Part shown: positions 35,372 through 45,308 of the stretch, in pieces
Layout: every line of letters starts with the position of its first letter
How positions within the stretch are numbered: the stretch's first letter is position 1
DNA from: Rhodospirillales bacterium
Lineage (GTDB): Bacteria; Pseudomonadota; Alphaproteobacteria; Kiloniellales; JACOMY01
Direction of reading: 5' to 3'
Length of the DNA: 64,000 nucleotides
NCBI GenBank assembly: GCA_014324045.1
Contig: JACOMY010000008.1
Coordinates: 1-64,000, forward strand
Made by a program: the position numbers and the translations under genes
The notes under the pieces: model-generated
Seen by the model: the letters and a program-made list of their open reading frames with translations, nothing else
What the model was told of the DNA's origin: nothing
Database searches by the model: none

Positions 35372-37306
35372 ATGAAGGGAAAGCGGCAAGACAAAGATCC
35401 GACCCAGGGCGGGAAGCGGGCAGTGCCGCCCGCGGAGGCAGAGGCAGAAGAGACGGCACCCGGGGAGCCCCAGCAGCGCGGCATCGACGTGCTGCGCACG
35501 GCCTTGAAGACCCTACCGGCCAGTCCCGGCGTCTATCGCATGATCAACCGGCGCGGGGACGTACTCTATGTCGGCAAGGCCAGGCATCTGAAACGGCGGG
35601 TGACCACCTATACCCAACCGCGGCGGCTGCCGATCCGCTTGCAGCGCATGGTCTCCGAGACCGTGCGGCTGGAGGTCATCACCACCGCCAGCGAGGTAGA
35701 GGCGCTATTGCTGGAGAGCAATCTGATCAAGCGTCACCGGCCGCGCTACAACGTGCTGCTGCGCGATGACAAATCCTTTCCCTACATCGTGCTGACCAAG
35801 GACGGGGCGGTGCCTCGGCTGGCCAAGCACCGCGGCGCCCACAAGGCAGCCGGCGATTACTTCGGCCCCTTCGCCTCGGCCGGCGCGGTCAACCGCACCA
35901 TCGCCGCCTTGGAGAAGGCCTTCCTGCTCCGCTCCTGTTCCGATGCGGTTTACTTGGCCCGGACGCGGCCCTGCCTGCTCTATCAGATCAAGCGCTGCTC
36001 TGCCCCTTGCGTCGGCCGCATCTCGGAGGCGGACTATGCCGGTCTCGTGGTTCACGCCAAGGCCTTCCTGAAGGGCCAGGCGCAGGACGTGAAGGAAGAG
36101 TTGGCCGGGGCCATGCAGGCTGCTTCGGAGGCGCTGGATTTCGAGCAGGCAGCCCGCTATCGCGACCGGCTACGAGCGCTGGCGCACATTCAGGCCCATC
36201 AGGACGTTAATTTGCAGGGAATCGGAGATGCCGACGTAGTGGCGGCACTGAGCGAGAGCGGGGTCACCTCCGTTCAGGTCTTCTTCTTCCGGGCTGATCG
36301 CAACTACGGCAACCGTGCCTATTTCCCTGCCCACGACAAGGCCCTGGACGGCGGGACGGTGCTGGCAGCCTTCCTGGCGCAGTTCTACGACGACAAGCCG
36401 CCGCCGCCGCTGGTGCTCTGCAGCCATCCGGTGCCGCAGCAGGCCCTCATCGCCGAGGCGCTAAGCCGGCGGGCCGGACGCAAGGTTACCCTGGCGGTGC
36501 CGCAGCGCGGGACCAAGCGCAGTCTGATGCAGCAGGCCTTGACCAACGCCCGCGAGGCTTTGAGCCGGCGCTTGGCGGAGACCTCTTCTCAGCATCGCCT
36601 CTTGACCGATCTGGCCGAACACCTGGGCCTGGAGGGACCGTTGCAGCGCATTGAGATCTATGACAACAGCCACATTCAGGGCAGTAATTCCTACGGCGCG
36701 ATGGCGGTGGCCGGGCCGGAGGGTTTCGTCAAGCAGGCCTATCGCCAGTTCGGCATCCGCGGTAAGGCGGAGGGTGACGACTACGCCATGATGGCAGAGG
36801 TCTTCACCCGGCGCTTCACCCGGCAGTTGAAGGAGGACCCCGACCGTGATGCCAAGACCTGGCCGGATTTGGCGATCATCGACGGCGGCCGCGGTCAGCT
36901 CCGGGCGGTGGAGCGCGTGTTGGAAGATCTCGGCATCGACGACCTCGAACTGCTAGCCGTGGCCAAGGGGCCGGATCGCGACGCCGGCCGGGAGCGTCTG
37001 TTTCGGCCGGGCCGGGAGCCCCTGCTGCTGGAGCCGTGCGATCCCCTGCTCTATTTCATCCAGCGTCTGCGCGACGAAGCACACCGCTTCGCCATCGGCA
37101 CCCACCGGCACGGCCGCACCAAAAGCCGGCTCACCTCGATCCTCGACGACGTGCCGGGCATCGGTGCCAAGCGGAAGAAGGCCCTGCTACTGCATTTCGG
37201 CTCTGCGCAGGCGGTCTCCCGGGCGGGCCCGGCGGACCTTGCGGCGGTGTCCGGGATCTCCCACACCGTAGCACAGAAGATCCACGACCACTTTCACAGC
37301 AGGTGA
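35372..37306 (+). CDS. uvrC: Excinuclease ABC subunit C
   Basis: A 644-residue nuclease of nucleotide excision repair, which makes both incisions around a lesion after UvrB loading. In order: GIY-YIG domain ([20 protein letters not shown], residues about 50-130), the Cys-rich segment near [18 protein letters not shown], the UVR motif ([15 protein letters not shown]), the RNase H-like endonuclease domain ([19 protein letters not shown] and [10 protein letters not shown]) and the C-terminal helix-hairpin-helix pair. The ATG at 35372 follows AGCAGG closely; an upstream ATG at 35303 would add 23 poorly conserved residues. Confidence 0.95.
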   Translation: MKGKRQDKDPTQGGKRAVPPAEAEAEETAPGEPQQRGIDVLRTALKTLPASPGVYRMINRRGDVLYVGKARHLKRRVTTYTQPRRLPIRLQRMVSETVRLEVITTASEVEALLLESNLIKRHRPRYNVLLRDDKSFPYIVLTKDGAVPRLAKHRGAHKAAGDYFGPFASAGAVNRTIAALEKAFLLRSCSDAVYLARTRPCLLYQIKRCSAPCVGRISEADYAGLVVHAKAFLKGQAQDVKEELAGAMQAASEALDFEQAARYRDRLRALAHIQAHQDVNLQGIGDADVVAALSESGVTSVQVFFFRADRNYGNRAYFPAHDKALDGGTVLAAFLAQFYDDKPPPPLVLCSHPVPQQALIAEALSRRAGRKVTLAVPQRGTKRSLMQQALTNAREALSRRLAETSSQHRLLTDLAEHLGLEGPLQRIEIYDNSHIQGSNSYGAMAVAGPEGFVKQAYRQFGIRGKAEGDDYAMMAEVFTRRFTRQLKEDPDRDAKTWPDLAIIDGGRGQLRAVERVLEDLGIDDLELLAVAKGPDRDAGRERLFRPGREPLLLEPCDPLLYFIQRLRDEAHRFAIGTHRHGRTKSRLTSILDDVPGIGAKRKKALLLHFGSAQAVSRAGPADLAAVSGISHTVAQKIHDHFHSR

Positions 37307-37482
37307 CCTTTGGCGTTCGGGGCGCAAGGGAGGGGCGGCAAAGACCCTGTTGCTTCGGTTAAAGCGGGATTAAGGATCCACGGACCGCCGCCGCCGCCGT
37401 CCCGGCGCTTCGGCGACTTGGCGGCAATGTCCGGCATGCGTTAGCTTGCTGGTTCCGCAGACAGCGAGCCTCTGGACCTCGT

Positions 37483-38067
37483 ATGACCGAACGGCCTGCC
37501 GCCAACCCGCTTCTTACGCTGCCGAACCTGCTGACATTCTTCCGGATTGTGCTGGCAGTGCCGATTGCCGTCCTGGTGCTGCTGCCGGGCGACTGGGCGC
37601 GCTGGCTGGCCTTCGCCGCGATGGCGGTGGCTAGCCTGACCGATTGGGCCGATGGCTATCTGGCACGCAAGCATGCCCAGGTTTCGCCGCTCGGGCGCCT
37701 GCTGGATCCCATTGCCGACAAGCTGTTGGTCGCCGTGGTTCTAGTGGCCTTGGTGGCGGCGCGCGACCTCGGCGGTTGGGAATTGATCCCGGTGATCGCC
37801 ATTCTCGGCCGCGAAATTCTGATCTCGGGGCTGCGCGAGTACATGATGGAGTACGGCGAGACCGTCGCGGTCACCAAGCTTGCCAAGTGGAAGACCACGC
37901 TGCAGCTGGCGGCCGTCGCCTTGACCGTTCTGGCGCCGGCCCTGGGCAGCGGTTGGGGCTGGGCGGCAGGAGTGCTTGTCTGGTCGGCCGCCATCCTGAC
38001 CGTGATCACCGGCTGGGACTATACCAAGGGCGCCCTGTCCCACATGGCGCGGCCGGTGGAGCGGTGA
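37483..38067 (+). CDS. pgsA: CDP-diacylglycerol-glycerol-3-phosphate 3-phosphatidyltransferase
   Basis: A 194-residue inner-membrane enzyme that makes phosphatidylglycerol phosphate. The CDP-alcohol phosphotransferase motif D-x2-D-G-x2-A-R-x8-G-x3-D-x3-D is visible as DWADGYLARKHAQVSPLGR and LLDPIADK. About five membrane helices are predicted. Its stop overlaps the mobB start as TGATG. PgsA directly before the molybdenum cofactor genes is a shared transcript, not a shared pathway. Confidence 0.93.
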   Translation: MTERPAANPLLTLPNLLTFFRIVLAVPIAVLVLLPGDWARWLAFAAMAVASLTDWADGYLARKHAQVSPLGRLLDPIADKLLVAVVLVALVAARDLGGWELIPVIAILGREILISGLREYMMEYGETVAVTKLAKWKTTLQLAAVALTVLAPALGSGWGWAAGVLVWSAAILTVITGWDYTKGALSHMARPVER

Positions 38068-38627
38068 TGCCGGATCCGGAGGCAGAGGCCGGCGCCGGCC
38101 GGCAGCGCGTTCTGGGGTTGGCGGGCTGGTCGGGCAGCGGCAAGACCACCCTGGTCACGGCGATGATTCCTCTGCTGGCGGCGCGCGGCCATTCGGTCTC
38201 GACCCTGAAGCATGCCCATCACAGGTTCGACATCGACCGGCCGGGCAAGGACTCTTTCCGCCATCGGGAGGCCGGGGCGCAGCAGGTCCTGGTCTCCTCC
38301 GCCGCGCGCTGGGCACTGATCACGGAGCATCGCGGCGCGCCCGAGCCGGACTCCGCCACCCTGTTGGCCAAAATGGAGCCGGTCGACCTGGTCATCGTCG
38401 AGGGCTTCAAGCGTGAGGCGCACGACAAGCTGGAGGTCTTTCGTCCAAGCCTGGGTAAACCGGCCCTTTGGCCGGAGGATCCGCATGTGGTGGCGGTTGC
38501 CAGCGACACGGCCCTGCCGGACTGTCCGCGCCCGGTCCTGCCGCTGAACGATGCCGGTGCGGTGGCGAATTTCGTTATCCGCCACTGCGGGCTGGCGAGC
38601 GGAGAGACGCTGACATGGCCCAGCTGA
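38067..38627 (+). CDS. mobB: Molybdopterin-guanine dinucleotide biosynthesis adapter MobB
   Basis: A 186-residue P-loop GTP-binding protein that assists MobA in making the guanine dinucleotide form of the molybdenum cofactor. The Walker A motif is GLAGWSGSGKTTL, followed by STLKHAHH (switch region) and DLVIVEGFKREAH. The ATG at 38067 overlaps pgsA; a GTG one codon earlier is possible. Its end overlaps moeA by 13 bases. Confidence 0.93.
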   Translation: MPDPEAEAGAGRQRVLGLAGWSGSGKTTLVTAMIPLLAARGHSVSTLKHAHHRFDIDRPGKDSFRHREAGAQQVLVSSAARWALITEHRGAPEPDSATLLAKMEPVDLVIVEGFKREAHDKLEVFRPSLGKPALWPEDPHVVAVASDTALPDCPRPVLPLNDAGAVANFVIRHCGLASGETLTWPS

Positions 38628-39874
38628 GCGACGATTGCTTTGCCTTCGGCGGACCGCTGCTGCCCCTGGCAGACGCCTTGGCGATGCTAAGCGAGCGGGT
38701 GCCTGCGGTGGCCGATGTGGAACGCCTCCCCCTGGCAGCTTGCCAAGGCCGGGTGCTGCGGGCGCCGCTGATCGCGTCGTTGGCGGTGCCGGCCTACGAC
38801 AATGCGGCGGTCGACGGCTATGCCGTACGCTTCGAGGATCTGGACCCCAAGGCCGAGACCCGCCTGCCGTTGGGCAGGCGCGCGGCGGCCGGCCATCCGC
38901 TCGACCGCGCGATCGAGCTGGGCGAGGCCATTCGCATCTTCACCGGCGCGCCCCTGCCCGAGGGCGCGGATACCGTGATGATGCAGGAAGACTGCAGCCT
39001 GCACGAAGGTGTCGTTACCATTCGGCCGGGCATCGGGAAAGGCGCCAACCGCCGCGCCGCCGGCGAAGATGTCGCCGAAGGCAGCGAGCTGTTGCCGGCC
39101 GGCAGGCGCCTCCGGCCCTGGGATCTGGGCCTGGCTGCCAGCCAGGGCGCGTCCGAGCTGCCGGTGGCCCGGCCGCTAAAGGTTGCGCTCTGCTCCACCG
39201 GCGACGAACTGGCAGAGCCCGGCACGGAACGCCATCCGGGCCAGATCTACGATTCCAACCGCAGGATGGTGGCGGCCTTGCTGCACGGCGAAGGCTGCCA
39301 GGTGACCGACCTGGGCATCCTCGCCGACCGGCGGACCCCGATCCGGACCGCCCTGGCCGATGCGGCGGAGGACCACGACCTGCTGCTCACCACCGGCGGC
39401 GTCTCCAGCGGCGAAGAGGACCATGTAAAGGCGGCCTTGATCGCGGCAGGAGGTGTCCTGCACTTCTGGCGCCTGGCGATCAAGCCCGGCCGGCCGCTGG
39501 CCTTGGGCACCCTGGGCAAGGCGGCCTTCGCCGGCCTGCCGGGTAATCCCGTGGCTTGCGCGGTTACCTTTGCGGCCCTGGTGCGGCCGCTGTTGCAGCG
39601 GATGAGCGGGGCGGTAATCGGCGGTCTTTCGACCTTCCCCGCGGTCAGCGGCTTCGACCACGACAAGAAGCGCGGGCGTCAGGAGTGGTTGCGGGTCAGC
39701 CTGGAACCGCGCGGCAAGGCCCTGCCAAGGGCGCACCGCTTTCCGCGCGACGGGGCGGGCATTCTCTCCTCGCTTGTCGGCAGCGACGGCTTCCTGATCC
39801 TTGAGGAGCACTTGACCCAAGTCCCGCGCGGCAGCACCTTGCCTTTTCTGCCGTTCAGCGAGGTGCTGGCATGA
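38615..39874 (+). CDS. moeA: Molybdopterin molybdenumtransferase MoeA
   Basis: A 419-residue cytoplasmic enzyme that inserts molybdate into adenylated molybdopterin. Landmarks are PAYDNAAVDGYAV near the N-terminus, TGAPLPEGADTVMMQEDC, the Moco-binding TTGGVSSGEEDHVKA and the FAGLPGNPVACAVTF region, then the C-terminal barrel. The ATG at 38615 has GGAGAG 10 bases upstream and overlaps mobB. Its stop overlaps moaD as ATGA. Confidence 0.95.
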   Translation: MAQLSDDCFAFGGPLLPLADALAMLSERVPAVADVERLPLAACQGRVLRAPLIASLAVPAYDNAAVDGYAVRFEDLDPKAETRLPLGRRAAAGHPLDRAIELGEAIRIFTGAPLPEGADTVMMQEDCSLHEGVVTIRPGIGKGANRRAAGEDVAEGSELLPAGRRLRPWDLGLAASQGASELPVARPLKVALCSTGDELAEPGTERHPGQIYDSNRRMVAALLHGEGCQVTDLGILADRRTPIRTALADAAEDHDLLLTTGGVSSGEEDHVKAALIAAGGVLHFWRLAIKPGRPLALGTLGKAAFAGLPGNPVACAVTFAALVRPLLQRMSGAVIGGLSTFPAVSGFDHDKKRGRQEWLRVSLEPRGKALPRAHRFPRDGAGILSSLVGSDGFLILEEHLTQVPRGSTLPFLPFSEVLA

Positions 39875-40122
39875 AACTGCTCTATTTTGCCTGGGTGAAG
39901 ACCCGTATCGGCCTGGCCGGGGAGGAGGTCACACCGCCGGCGGGGGTCGCGACCGTGGCTCAACTGATGACGTGGCTGGCTGCGCGCGGCCCCGGCTATG
40001 CCGCCGCCTTCGCCGAGCCGGAGCGTCTGCGTGCTGCCGTCAATCAAGACTTCGCAGGCCCGGAGATAGCGGTCTCGGCAGGGGACGAGGTGGCCTTCTT
40101 CCCGCCGGTGACCGGCGGCTGA
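39871..40122 (+). CDS. moaD: Molybdopterin synthase small subunit MoaD
   Basis: An 83-residue ubiquitin-like sulfur carrier. The C-terminal Gly-Gly that becomes the thiocarboxylate is present (FFPPVTGG). It pairs with MoaE, five bases downstream. The start overlaps moeA by four bases. Confidence 0.95.
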   Translation: MKLLYFAWVKTRIGLAGEEVTPPAGVATVAQLMTWLAARGPGYAAAFAEPERLRAAVNQDFAGPEIAVSAGDEVAFFPPVTGG

Positions 40123-40127
40123 GCGCC

Positions 40128-40592
40128 ATGATCAAGCTGCAGGCAGAGGACTTCGACATCGGCGCCGAGTTGGCCGCGCTGACCGGGGGGCAGCACGACA
40201 TCGGCGGCCTGGCCGTTTTCGTCGGTCTGGTGCGGGCCGAGGCCGCCGGCGACGGCGCACCGGCCGCGGTCGAGGCCATGACCCTGGAACACTACCCCGG
40301 CATGACCCGGAAGATGCTGGCCGGAATCGAGCGCAAGGCCCAAAGCCGCTGGCCGCTCTCGGCCAGCCTGATTCTGCATCGCTACGGCCGTCTGGTCCCG
40401 GGCGACCGGATCGTCATGGCGGCTTGCGCCAGCAGCCACCGCCATGCCGCCTTCGAGGCTTGCCAGTTCCTGATGGATTGGCTAAAGACCGAGGCACCTT
40501 TCTGGAAGCTGGAAGAACGGCAGGGCGAAGCTAGGTGGGTGGAAGCGCGGAAGAGCGACGAAGCCGCCCAGAAACGCTGGGAGCAGGGCTAA
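40128..40592 (+). CDS. moaE: Molybdopterin synthase large subunit MoaE
   Basis: A 154-residue subunit that, with two MoaD, adds the dithiolene sulfurs to cyclic pyranopterin monophosphate. Visible are GGLAVFVGLVRAEAAG, LEHYPGMTRKML, the active-site region HRYGRLVPGD and VMAACASSHRHAAFEACQF, and LKTEAPFWKLE. The ATG at 40128 is the last coupled start in the pgsA-mobB-moeA-moaD-moaE run. The products would serve the CoxL-type enzyme at the left end of the window. Confidence 0.95.
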   Translation: MIKLQAEDFDIGAELAALTGGQHDIGGLAVFVGLVRAEAAGDGAPAAVEAMTLEHYPGMTRKMLAGIERKAQSRWPLSASLILHRYGRLVPGDRIVMAACASSHRHAAFEACQFLMDWLKTEAPFWKLEERQGEARWVEARKSDEAAQKRWEQG

Positions 40593-40732
40593 CCCCTTTA
40601 TTCAAGGGCTCAAAAATGCCGACGGCGCATCCTATATAAAGGCCGGCGATAGATGGGGGCGGGGGCGCGGTTGGCCTGGATTGAGCCGAATTGCGGCCCG
40701 CCCGATTTTCAGGATAAGGAGCGGTGTGCGCG

Positions 40733-41398
40733 ATGGTCAATCTCAACGCTTTGCTCGGTCAGCTGATCGGCACGGGCGGTCAGGCCCTGAAGAAGGGCAG
40801 CCGGGTCCTGGATACGCCCGGCAAGAAGATTCTGGCCGGCGGCGCGGGGGCGGCGCTGCTTTTCACCGGCACCGGGCGGGAGGTGTTGAAGTACGGCGGT
40901 GTGGCCGCTCTGGGTGCTCTGGCCTATCAGGCCTGGAAAAATCACAATACGGCCAAGGACGGCGAAGAGGCCCCCGCGGCACCGCAGTCCCTGACCCCGC
41001 CGCCGGCCGGCAGCGGCTTCGTCCCGCAGGACGAGGGCGCGCGCGAGAGCCTGGCCAAACTTCTGATCGCCGCCATGGTGACGGCCGCCAAGTCCGACGG
41101 GACCGTGGACGAGGAAGAACAGCAGGCCATTCTGAACCACAGCGAGGCCCTGCAGCTGACCCCGGAAGAGCAATCCCTGCTGTTTGAAGAGATGGGCAAG
41201 CCCTTCGACATGGAGCCCGTCGTCAAGGCCGCTACGACGCCGGAAATCGCCACCGAGGTCTATGCCGTCTCCGTCGTGGCGATCGGCACCCCCTCGACGG
41301 CCGAACGAGCCTATCTGAAAATGCTGGCCAAGCGCCTGCAGCTGCCCGACGACGTGGTCGCCAGCCTGCACAGGACCCTCGGCGCACAGCCTGCATAA
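40733..41398 (+). CDS. DUF533 / TerB-like protein (YebE family)
   Basis: A 221-residue protein. The N-terminus is basic with a glycine-rich hydrophobic stretch (GAGAALLFTGTGREVLKYGG then VAALGALAYQAW), possibly membrane-associated. The C-terminal 130 residues are a helical TerB-like domain (LAKLLIAAMVTAAKSDGTVD, then an EF-like DEEEQQAI). Function of DUF533 is unknown; E. coli YebE belongs to an envelope-stress regulon. The ATG at 40733 has AAGGAG 11 bases upstream. It stands alone, 140 bases after moaE. Confidence 0.82.
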   Translation: MVNLNALLGQLIGTGGQALKKGSRVLDTPGKKILAGGAGAALLFTGTGREVLKYGGVAALGALAYQAWKNHNTAKDGEEAPAAPQSLTPPPAGSGFVPQDEGARESLAKLLIAAMVTAAKSDGTVDEEEQQAILNHSEALQLTPEEQSLLFEEMGKPFDMEPVVKAATTPEIATEVYAVSVVAIGTPSTAERAYLKMLAKRLQLPDDVVASLHRTLGAQPA

Positions 41399-41613
41399 GC
41401 CTTGCTGCCGCACGCGGCAATGGCCGGCAACCGGGGCAAGAAAAGGTCAAGCTATCATGCGGCCACAAAGCCGGTACTACGATAGCCTGCCGTCGATTGG
41501 CTGAAGGGGGATGCCGTGGCCCGGGGCACGACTTGACAAGCAGGCCAAGAGCGCCTACGCGGGTTCGCAGGTGTTGGGCTGGCACAGTCTTGACCGGGAC
41601 AAAGGATTGCAAA

Positions 41614-42561
41614 ATGAGCATAGACCAGACCTTCGGACGCACGATCCAGCTCTTCCTTGTCGATGGCAAGTCCACCGGCCTGCGCAAGGCAACGCTCCAC
41701 GGCTGGACCGGGCAGATCCTCGTTAGTGGTAATTCGACCTTTGCCGATCTGATGGCGCGGGAGGAGGCCGACCGTACCGGCTTCTATATCCTCTCCGGCC
41801 CCGATCCAGACAAACCGGACGCGACCAAGGTCTATATCGGCTGCGGCAATTCGGTAGCCAAGCGGATCAAGGAAAGCGCCGGAAAACGCGAATTCTGGGA
41901 AACCGCGATCGCCGTCACGACGAGTGACGGCAGTCTCTCCAAGGGCCATGCGGAGTATCTCGAAACGCGGCTAATCAAGATGACTGACAAGGCGGGGCGG
42001 GTGACGCTTGACAATGGCACGCAACCGGGCAGCGGCGACCGCCTGCCCGAGGCGGACAAGGCCAATATGGAGCGCTTCCTAGCCAATGTCGCGGTCGTGC
42101 TGCCGGTGATTGGGCTGGATATGCTCAAGCCGCAGCCGCGCGCGGTCACCCAGACGACGGCAAAGCCAGCCGGCACAGGCGGCGATGTGCAGTTCGAAAT
42201 CCGCCACACGAGCAGAGCGGCGGCGGACACCCCCGTTGCGGCCACGGCAGTCGAGGAAGACGGTGAGTTCGTTGTCTTGCAGAACTCCGACGCTCTCACC
42301 GGGACCGGCCTTGTCCAACAGAAAGGCTATCGCGCGCTGAAAGATAAACTCATCGCTGACGGGGTGCTCATCCCGGACGGGGCGAAAAAGCTCCGTTTTG
42401 CCAAGGCTTGGCCGTTCGGCAGTCCCTCAGCGGCGGCAGCGGTGGTACTCGACCGCAACAGCAATGGCCGCACTGCCTGGACGGTGAAGGGTTCCAATTC
42501 CAACCAGAGCTATCATGACTGGCAACAAGAACAGGCAGCCAAGCATGCGGCGGCCCAATAA
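41614..42561 (+). CDS. GIY-YIG nuclease family protein with DUF4357
   Basis: A 315-residue protein. A divergent GIY-YIG domain covers residues about 50-150: GFYIL (55-59), VYIGCG (73-78), an Arg in AKRIKES and a Glu in YLETRLI that would bind metal. The C-terminal part (about 235-300: GLVQQKGYRALKDKLIADGV, FGSPSAAAAVVLDRNSNGRT) is a DUF4357 domain, which often follows nuclease or methyltransferase domains. The ATG at 41614 has AAAGGA 7 bases upstream. It lies next to a restriction-modification gene, which suggests a defence island. The role is unknown. Confidence 0.75.
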   Translation: MSIDQTFGRTIQLFLVDGKSTGLRKATLHGWTGQILVSGNSTFADLMAREEADRTGFYILSGPDPDKPDATKVYIGCGNSVAKRIKESAGKREFWETAIAVTTSDGSLSKGHAEYLETRLIKMTDKAGRVTLDNGTQPGSGDRLPEADKANMERFLANVAVVLPVIGLDMLKPQPRAVTQTTAKPAGTGGDVQFEIRHTSRAAADTPVAATAVEEDGEFVVLQNSDALTGTGLVQQKGYRALKDKLIADGVLIPDGAKKLRFAKAWPFGSPSAAAAVVLDRNSNGRTAWTVKGSNSNQSYHDWQQEQAAKHAAAQ

Positions 42562-42755
42562 GTGGTCAATTTTAACGATACTGGCTTAAAGACACCGGGT
42601 TACTTGCCGGTTCTCGGTTCGGCGGCGCAGCAGGTCGAACAGCCCTTCGTGCCCTCAGCAAGCGGCGAGTGCGCAGCGCGTCCTCGACCTAGGCCGCCAG
42701 GGGGAGGCACTAGGCCGGGAAATCCGCTTTCTTCAGTCTGAAATCCTTGCCTACT

Positions 42756-45308
42756 TCAATATCTCCCTATCTCTCTATTTTCATGGGGACCGAGGAACCG
42801 CTCTCCGTTGAAGTGAATCAGCTGTGTCGGGGAGTCCGCGCACCAAACTTCCGTCTCCCACGAGATGTCGCGCAAATACTTTCCCATTACTCTACGGTCA
42901 GGGAACGCAGTGACATAAACCAGTCCCGGCTTCGCGCCTTTGAACAGCCTTGCCAACTCGTTATGCCGCTTTGAGTCTACTGGCCCATGGCTTGTGACGG
43001 ACTCGATCAGTATCAACCAGTCCTTGCCGCCAAAATAGAGAACAAGGTCCGGCATTTTGCCGTGCCGATCGACGATCACCCCCATTGCTGCAAGGCGTTC
43101 TTCCTCGAAGTACCCACCCTTGGCGCCAGTATCGCCTAGGTAGATCACAGCTGAGCCCGGCGCAAAGCGCGGGGCAAAGCCGGTGATAATCTGCTTTATA
43201 AGCTCACTGTGCGCGCCCGGTGTCAGGGTAATTTTTCGGCCTTCGGGCAGGACCACAGGGACCATCTGCATCTCGCGATGCTTGGCCCACTTCGCGGCAA
43301 GGCTCTTCCGGCCTTCCAGATAGAGGGCGAGCTTTGCCTGCCATCGATCGGTCCCGAAGCTCCCGATGACCTCGAAAGCTTCCGTACTCACCCGGTAGCA
43401 GGCTTTTGGGCTGTTTACTGGCCGGGCAGGCCAATCTGGATTGTAGACGGCGATCCCAGCCTCGACGAACTGATGCATGGTCTGGCGGCGGAAGGTTTCG
43501 CGGGTATTGGGCGCGTATTCGCGGCCATAATGCTCGCGGATGTAATCCATGATCGGCGTAATCCCCATGAGGGGTTGTGCCAAGGCATGCCACGATCCGG
43601 CGGGTTTCAGGCCGAACAGGGCCAGAAGAGTGAGTGCAGAACGTTCGTTCTGCTGGCCGCGCGGTAGACCGAGAGCCTGCAAAATTTCAACTGCGTCATC
43701 GATTTTTTGCTGTGCCTCCAGTGGATTATCGCCGTTGGCCCTCGTCTTTAGCCGATCCTCGATTATCGCGTCGATTTGTTGTTGTAAAAGCCTATCCCCG
43801 CCCGCCTGCGCGCCCATCTGGACCAGGGCATCGCGGCTCGGATAACGAAGCGCCCGAAGGTCCGCCGCGTTGACTTGGGTGTGCCCGTTGAACTGCCGGA
43901 AGCAGCGATCCACGAGAGAGCTGTTGAGGTAGATGTACAGGCCACGGGCAAGGGCCTCCGGCATGCCGCTCCGCTGCGCATGAAAGACGTTCAAATGGTT
44001 CTCAAATCCGATCAGATCGCCGGGTAGGCCGGATCCATATAAAAACGCCACAACGCGGCGGCGTTCCTCCTTGGCGGTAAAGCGGCGGGCGATAACGAAA
44101 TGTCCCCTGTTTTCCCAAAGCCAGCGCCGGCTCTTGCCGGAAACGTAGATTGCGTTCGGCTTTTTCGTTTCCTTCGGCCATTCGAGTTTCCCGGAACGGA
44201 AGTGCGCGGCATAAAGCAAGGGTGCTGTGCCTGGCCCGGGGACGGGCCGTAGATCGTCCCGCAATCGGAAGTCCACAACGGGACCGGTTGAGATTTTTAG
44301 CCCGAGACCGGCAAGCGTCTCTGTGAAGTGAGACATACGTTCGGCGATCTTCTGCTCCAGATCGTTGGTGGCGATGTTGATGAAGATCTCGGGATCGCCG
44401 CTTCGGACAAGGGAGCTGTAAGGTACTCTGCGCTGCGTCATGTCGTGGGCACTGCACTCCAAGGTGCGCGGATTCCACTCGAAATCCCCCGCCGCGGTCG
44501 CGGTGATCTTCACCTGCGCCGGTTCTGCGCCCTTGACGGCATGGATGACGATGTTCTCCTGGAGCACCTCGTCGTCCTTGAAGGCCATGTTTCTCGCTTC
44601 GAAAACATGAATGTGCCTTAGAGCCATCATGGCCAGAAACTGCTGCCGGAAAGGCTTGAAGTAAGGGCCGTTACAGAAGGATCGCGGGACAATGGCCACC
44701 ATCTCGCCGCCAGGGCGGAGCCTTTGGGCGGCCAGAAACAGGAAGCCGGTGTATAGGTTCGAGGTCTCAACCCCGGCTTTCGCCAATGCAACCCGATGTG
44801 CCGAAGAGGACTTGATCTTCTTATAGGGCGGATTCATGATTACGTGGCTGTACTGGCGATTACGTCCCGCGCTTGCGCTGAGTCTATACTCTTGGGGTCT
44901 ATAGGCTTGGGTGTTCCCGCTGTGAGCGAGGATAAAATCCTCGTCATGGATGCGGGTGAGTGCCTCAATCCGGGCTTCGGCGCATTGGCGCTCTGCAGCC
45001 TGCAGTGTGGCCCGCAGATAGCCGATCATCAGCGGCTCGATCTCATAGCAGACAAGCGCCGCCGATTCCGGTTTTCTGCGGGTGCCGCAGATCCGTTCGA
45101 TGAAGGCTGCTGTGAGAGCGCCAACGCCAGCGCCGGGATCGAGCAGACGGATATCGCCTTCAATACTGTCGAAGAGACTGGCCAGGAACCTCGCCAAAGG
45201 GGCCGCCGTCATGTACTGACCCAGTTCAGAGCGCCGTTTCGGATCCAACCTTGAAGCGATAGCGGCCCGGTAGAAGTCAGCAGTCTCGGCGATTGCGGTT
45301 TGTGTCAT
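42756..45308 (-). CDS. Single-chain restriction-modification protein: N6-adenine methyltransferase fused to BsuBI/PstI-type endonuclease
   Basis: An 850-residue protein. The N-terminal part is an adenine methyltransferase: SAM motif LLDPGAGVGAL (55-65) and catalytic NPPY (159-162), followed by a target-recognition region (about 280-520). From about residue 555 the sequence is that of BsuBI/PstI-family restriction enzymes: GDTGAKGGYFEEERL, RHGKMPDLVLYFGGKDWLIL, the metal site ESVTSHGPVDSKRH and the LIHFNGERFLGP end. These two parts are normally separate genes; here they are in one frame. Target specificity CTGCAG is possible but cannot be assumed. The ATG at 45308 is chosen by family fit; its ribosome site is weak. 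Confidence 0.88.
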   Translation of the reverse strand: MTQTAIAETADFYRAAIASRLDPKRRSELGQYMTAAPLARFLASLFDSIEGDIRLLDPGAGVGALTAAFIERICGTRRKPESAALVCYEIEPLMIGYLRATLQAAERQCAEARIEALTRIHDEDFILAHSGNTQAYRPQEYRLSASAGRNRQYSHVIMNPPYKKIKSSSAHRVALAKAGVETSNLYTGFLFLAAQRLRPGGEMVAIVPRSFCNGPYFKPFRQQFLAMMALRHIHVFEARNMAFKDDEVLQENIVIHAVKGAEPAQVKITATAAGDFEWNPRTLECSAHDMTQRRVPYSSLVRSGDPEIFINIATNDLEQKIAERMSHFTETLAGLGLKISTGPVVDFRLRDDLRPVPGPGTAPLLYAAHFRSGKLEWPKETKKPNAIYVSGKSRRWLWENRGHFVIARRFTAKEERRRVVAFLYGSGLPGDLIGFENHLNVFHAQRSGMPEALARGLYIYLNSSLVDRCFRQFNGHTQVNAADLRALRYPSRDALVQMGAQAGGDRLLQQQIDAIIEDRLKTRANGDNPLEAQQKIDDAVEILQALGLPRGQQNERSALTLLALFGLKPAGSWHALAQPLMGITPIMDYIREHYGREYAPNTRETFRRQTMHQFVEAGIAVYNPDWPARPVNSPKACYRVSTEAFEVIGSFGTDRWQAKLALYLEGRKSLAAKWAKHREMQMVPVVLPEGRKITLTPGAHSELIKQIITGFAPRFAPGSAVIYLGDTGAKGGYFEEERLAAMGVIVDRHGKMPDLVLYFGGKDWLILIESVTSHGPVDSKRHNELARLFKGAKPGLVYVTAFPDRRVMGKYLRDISWETEVWCADSPTQLIHFNGERFLGPHENREIGRY

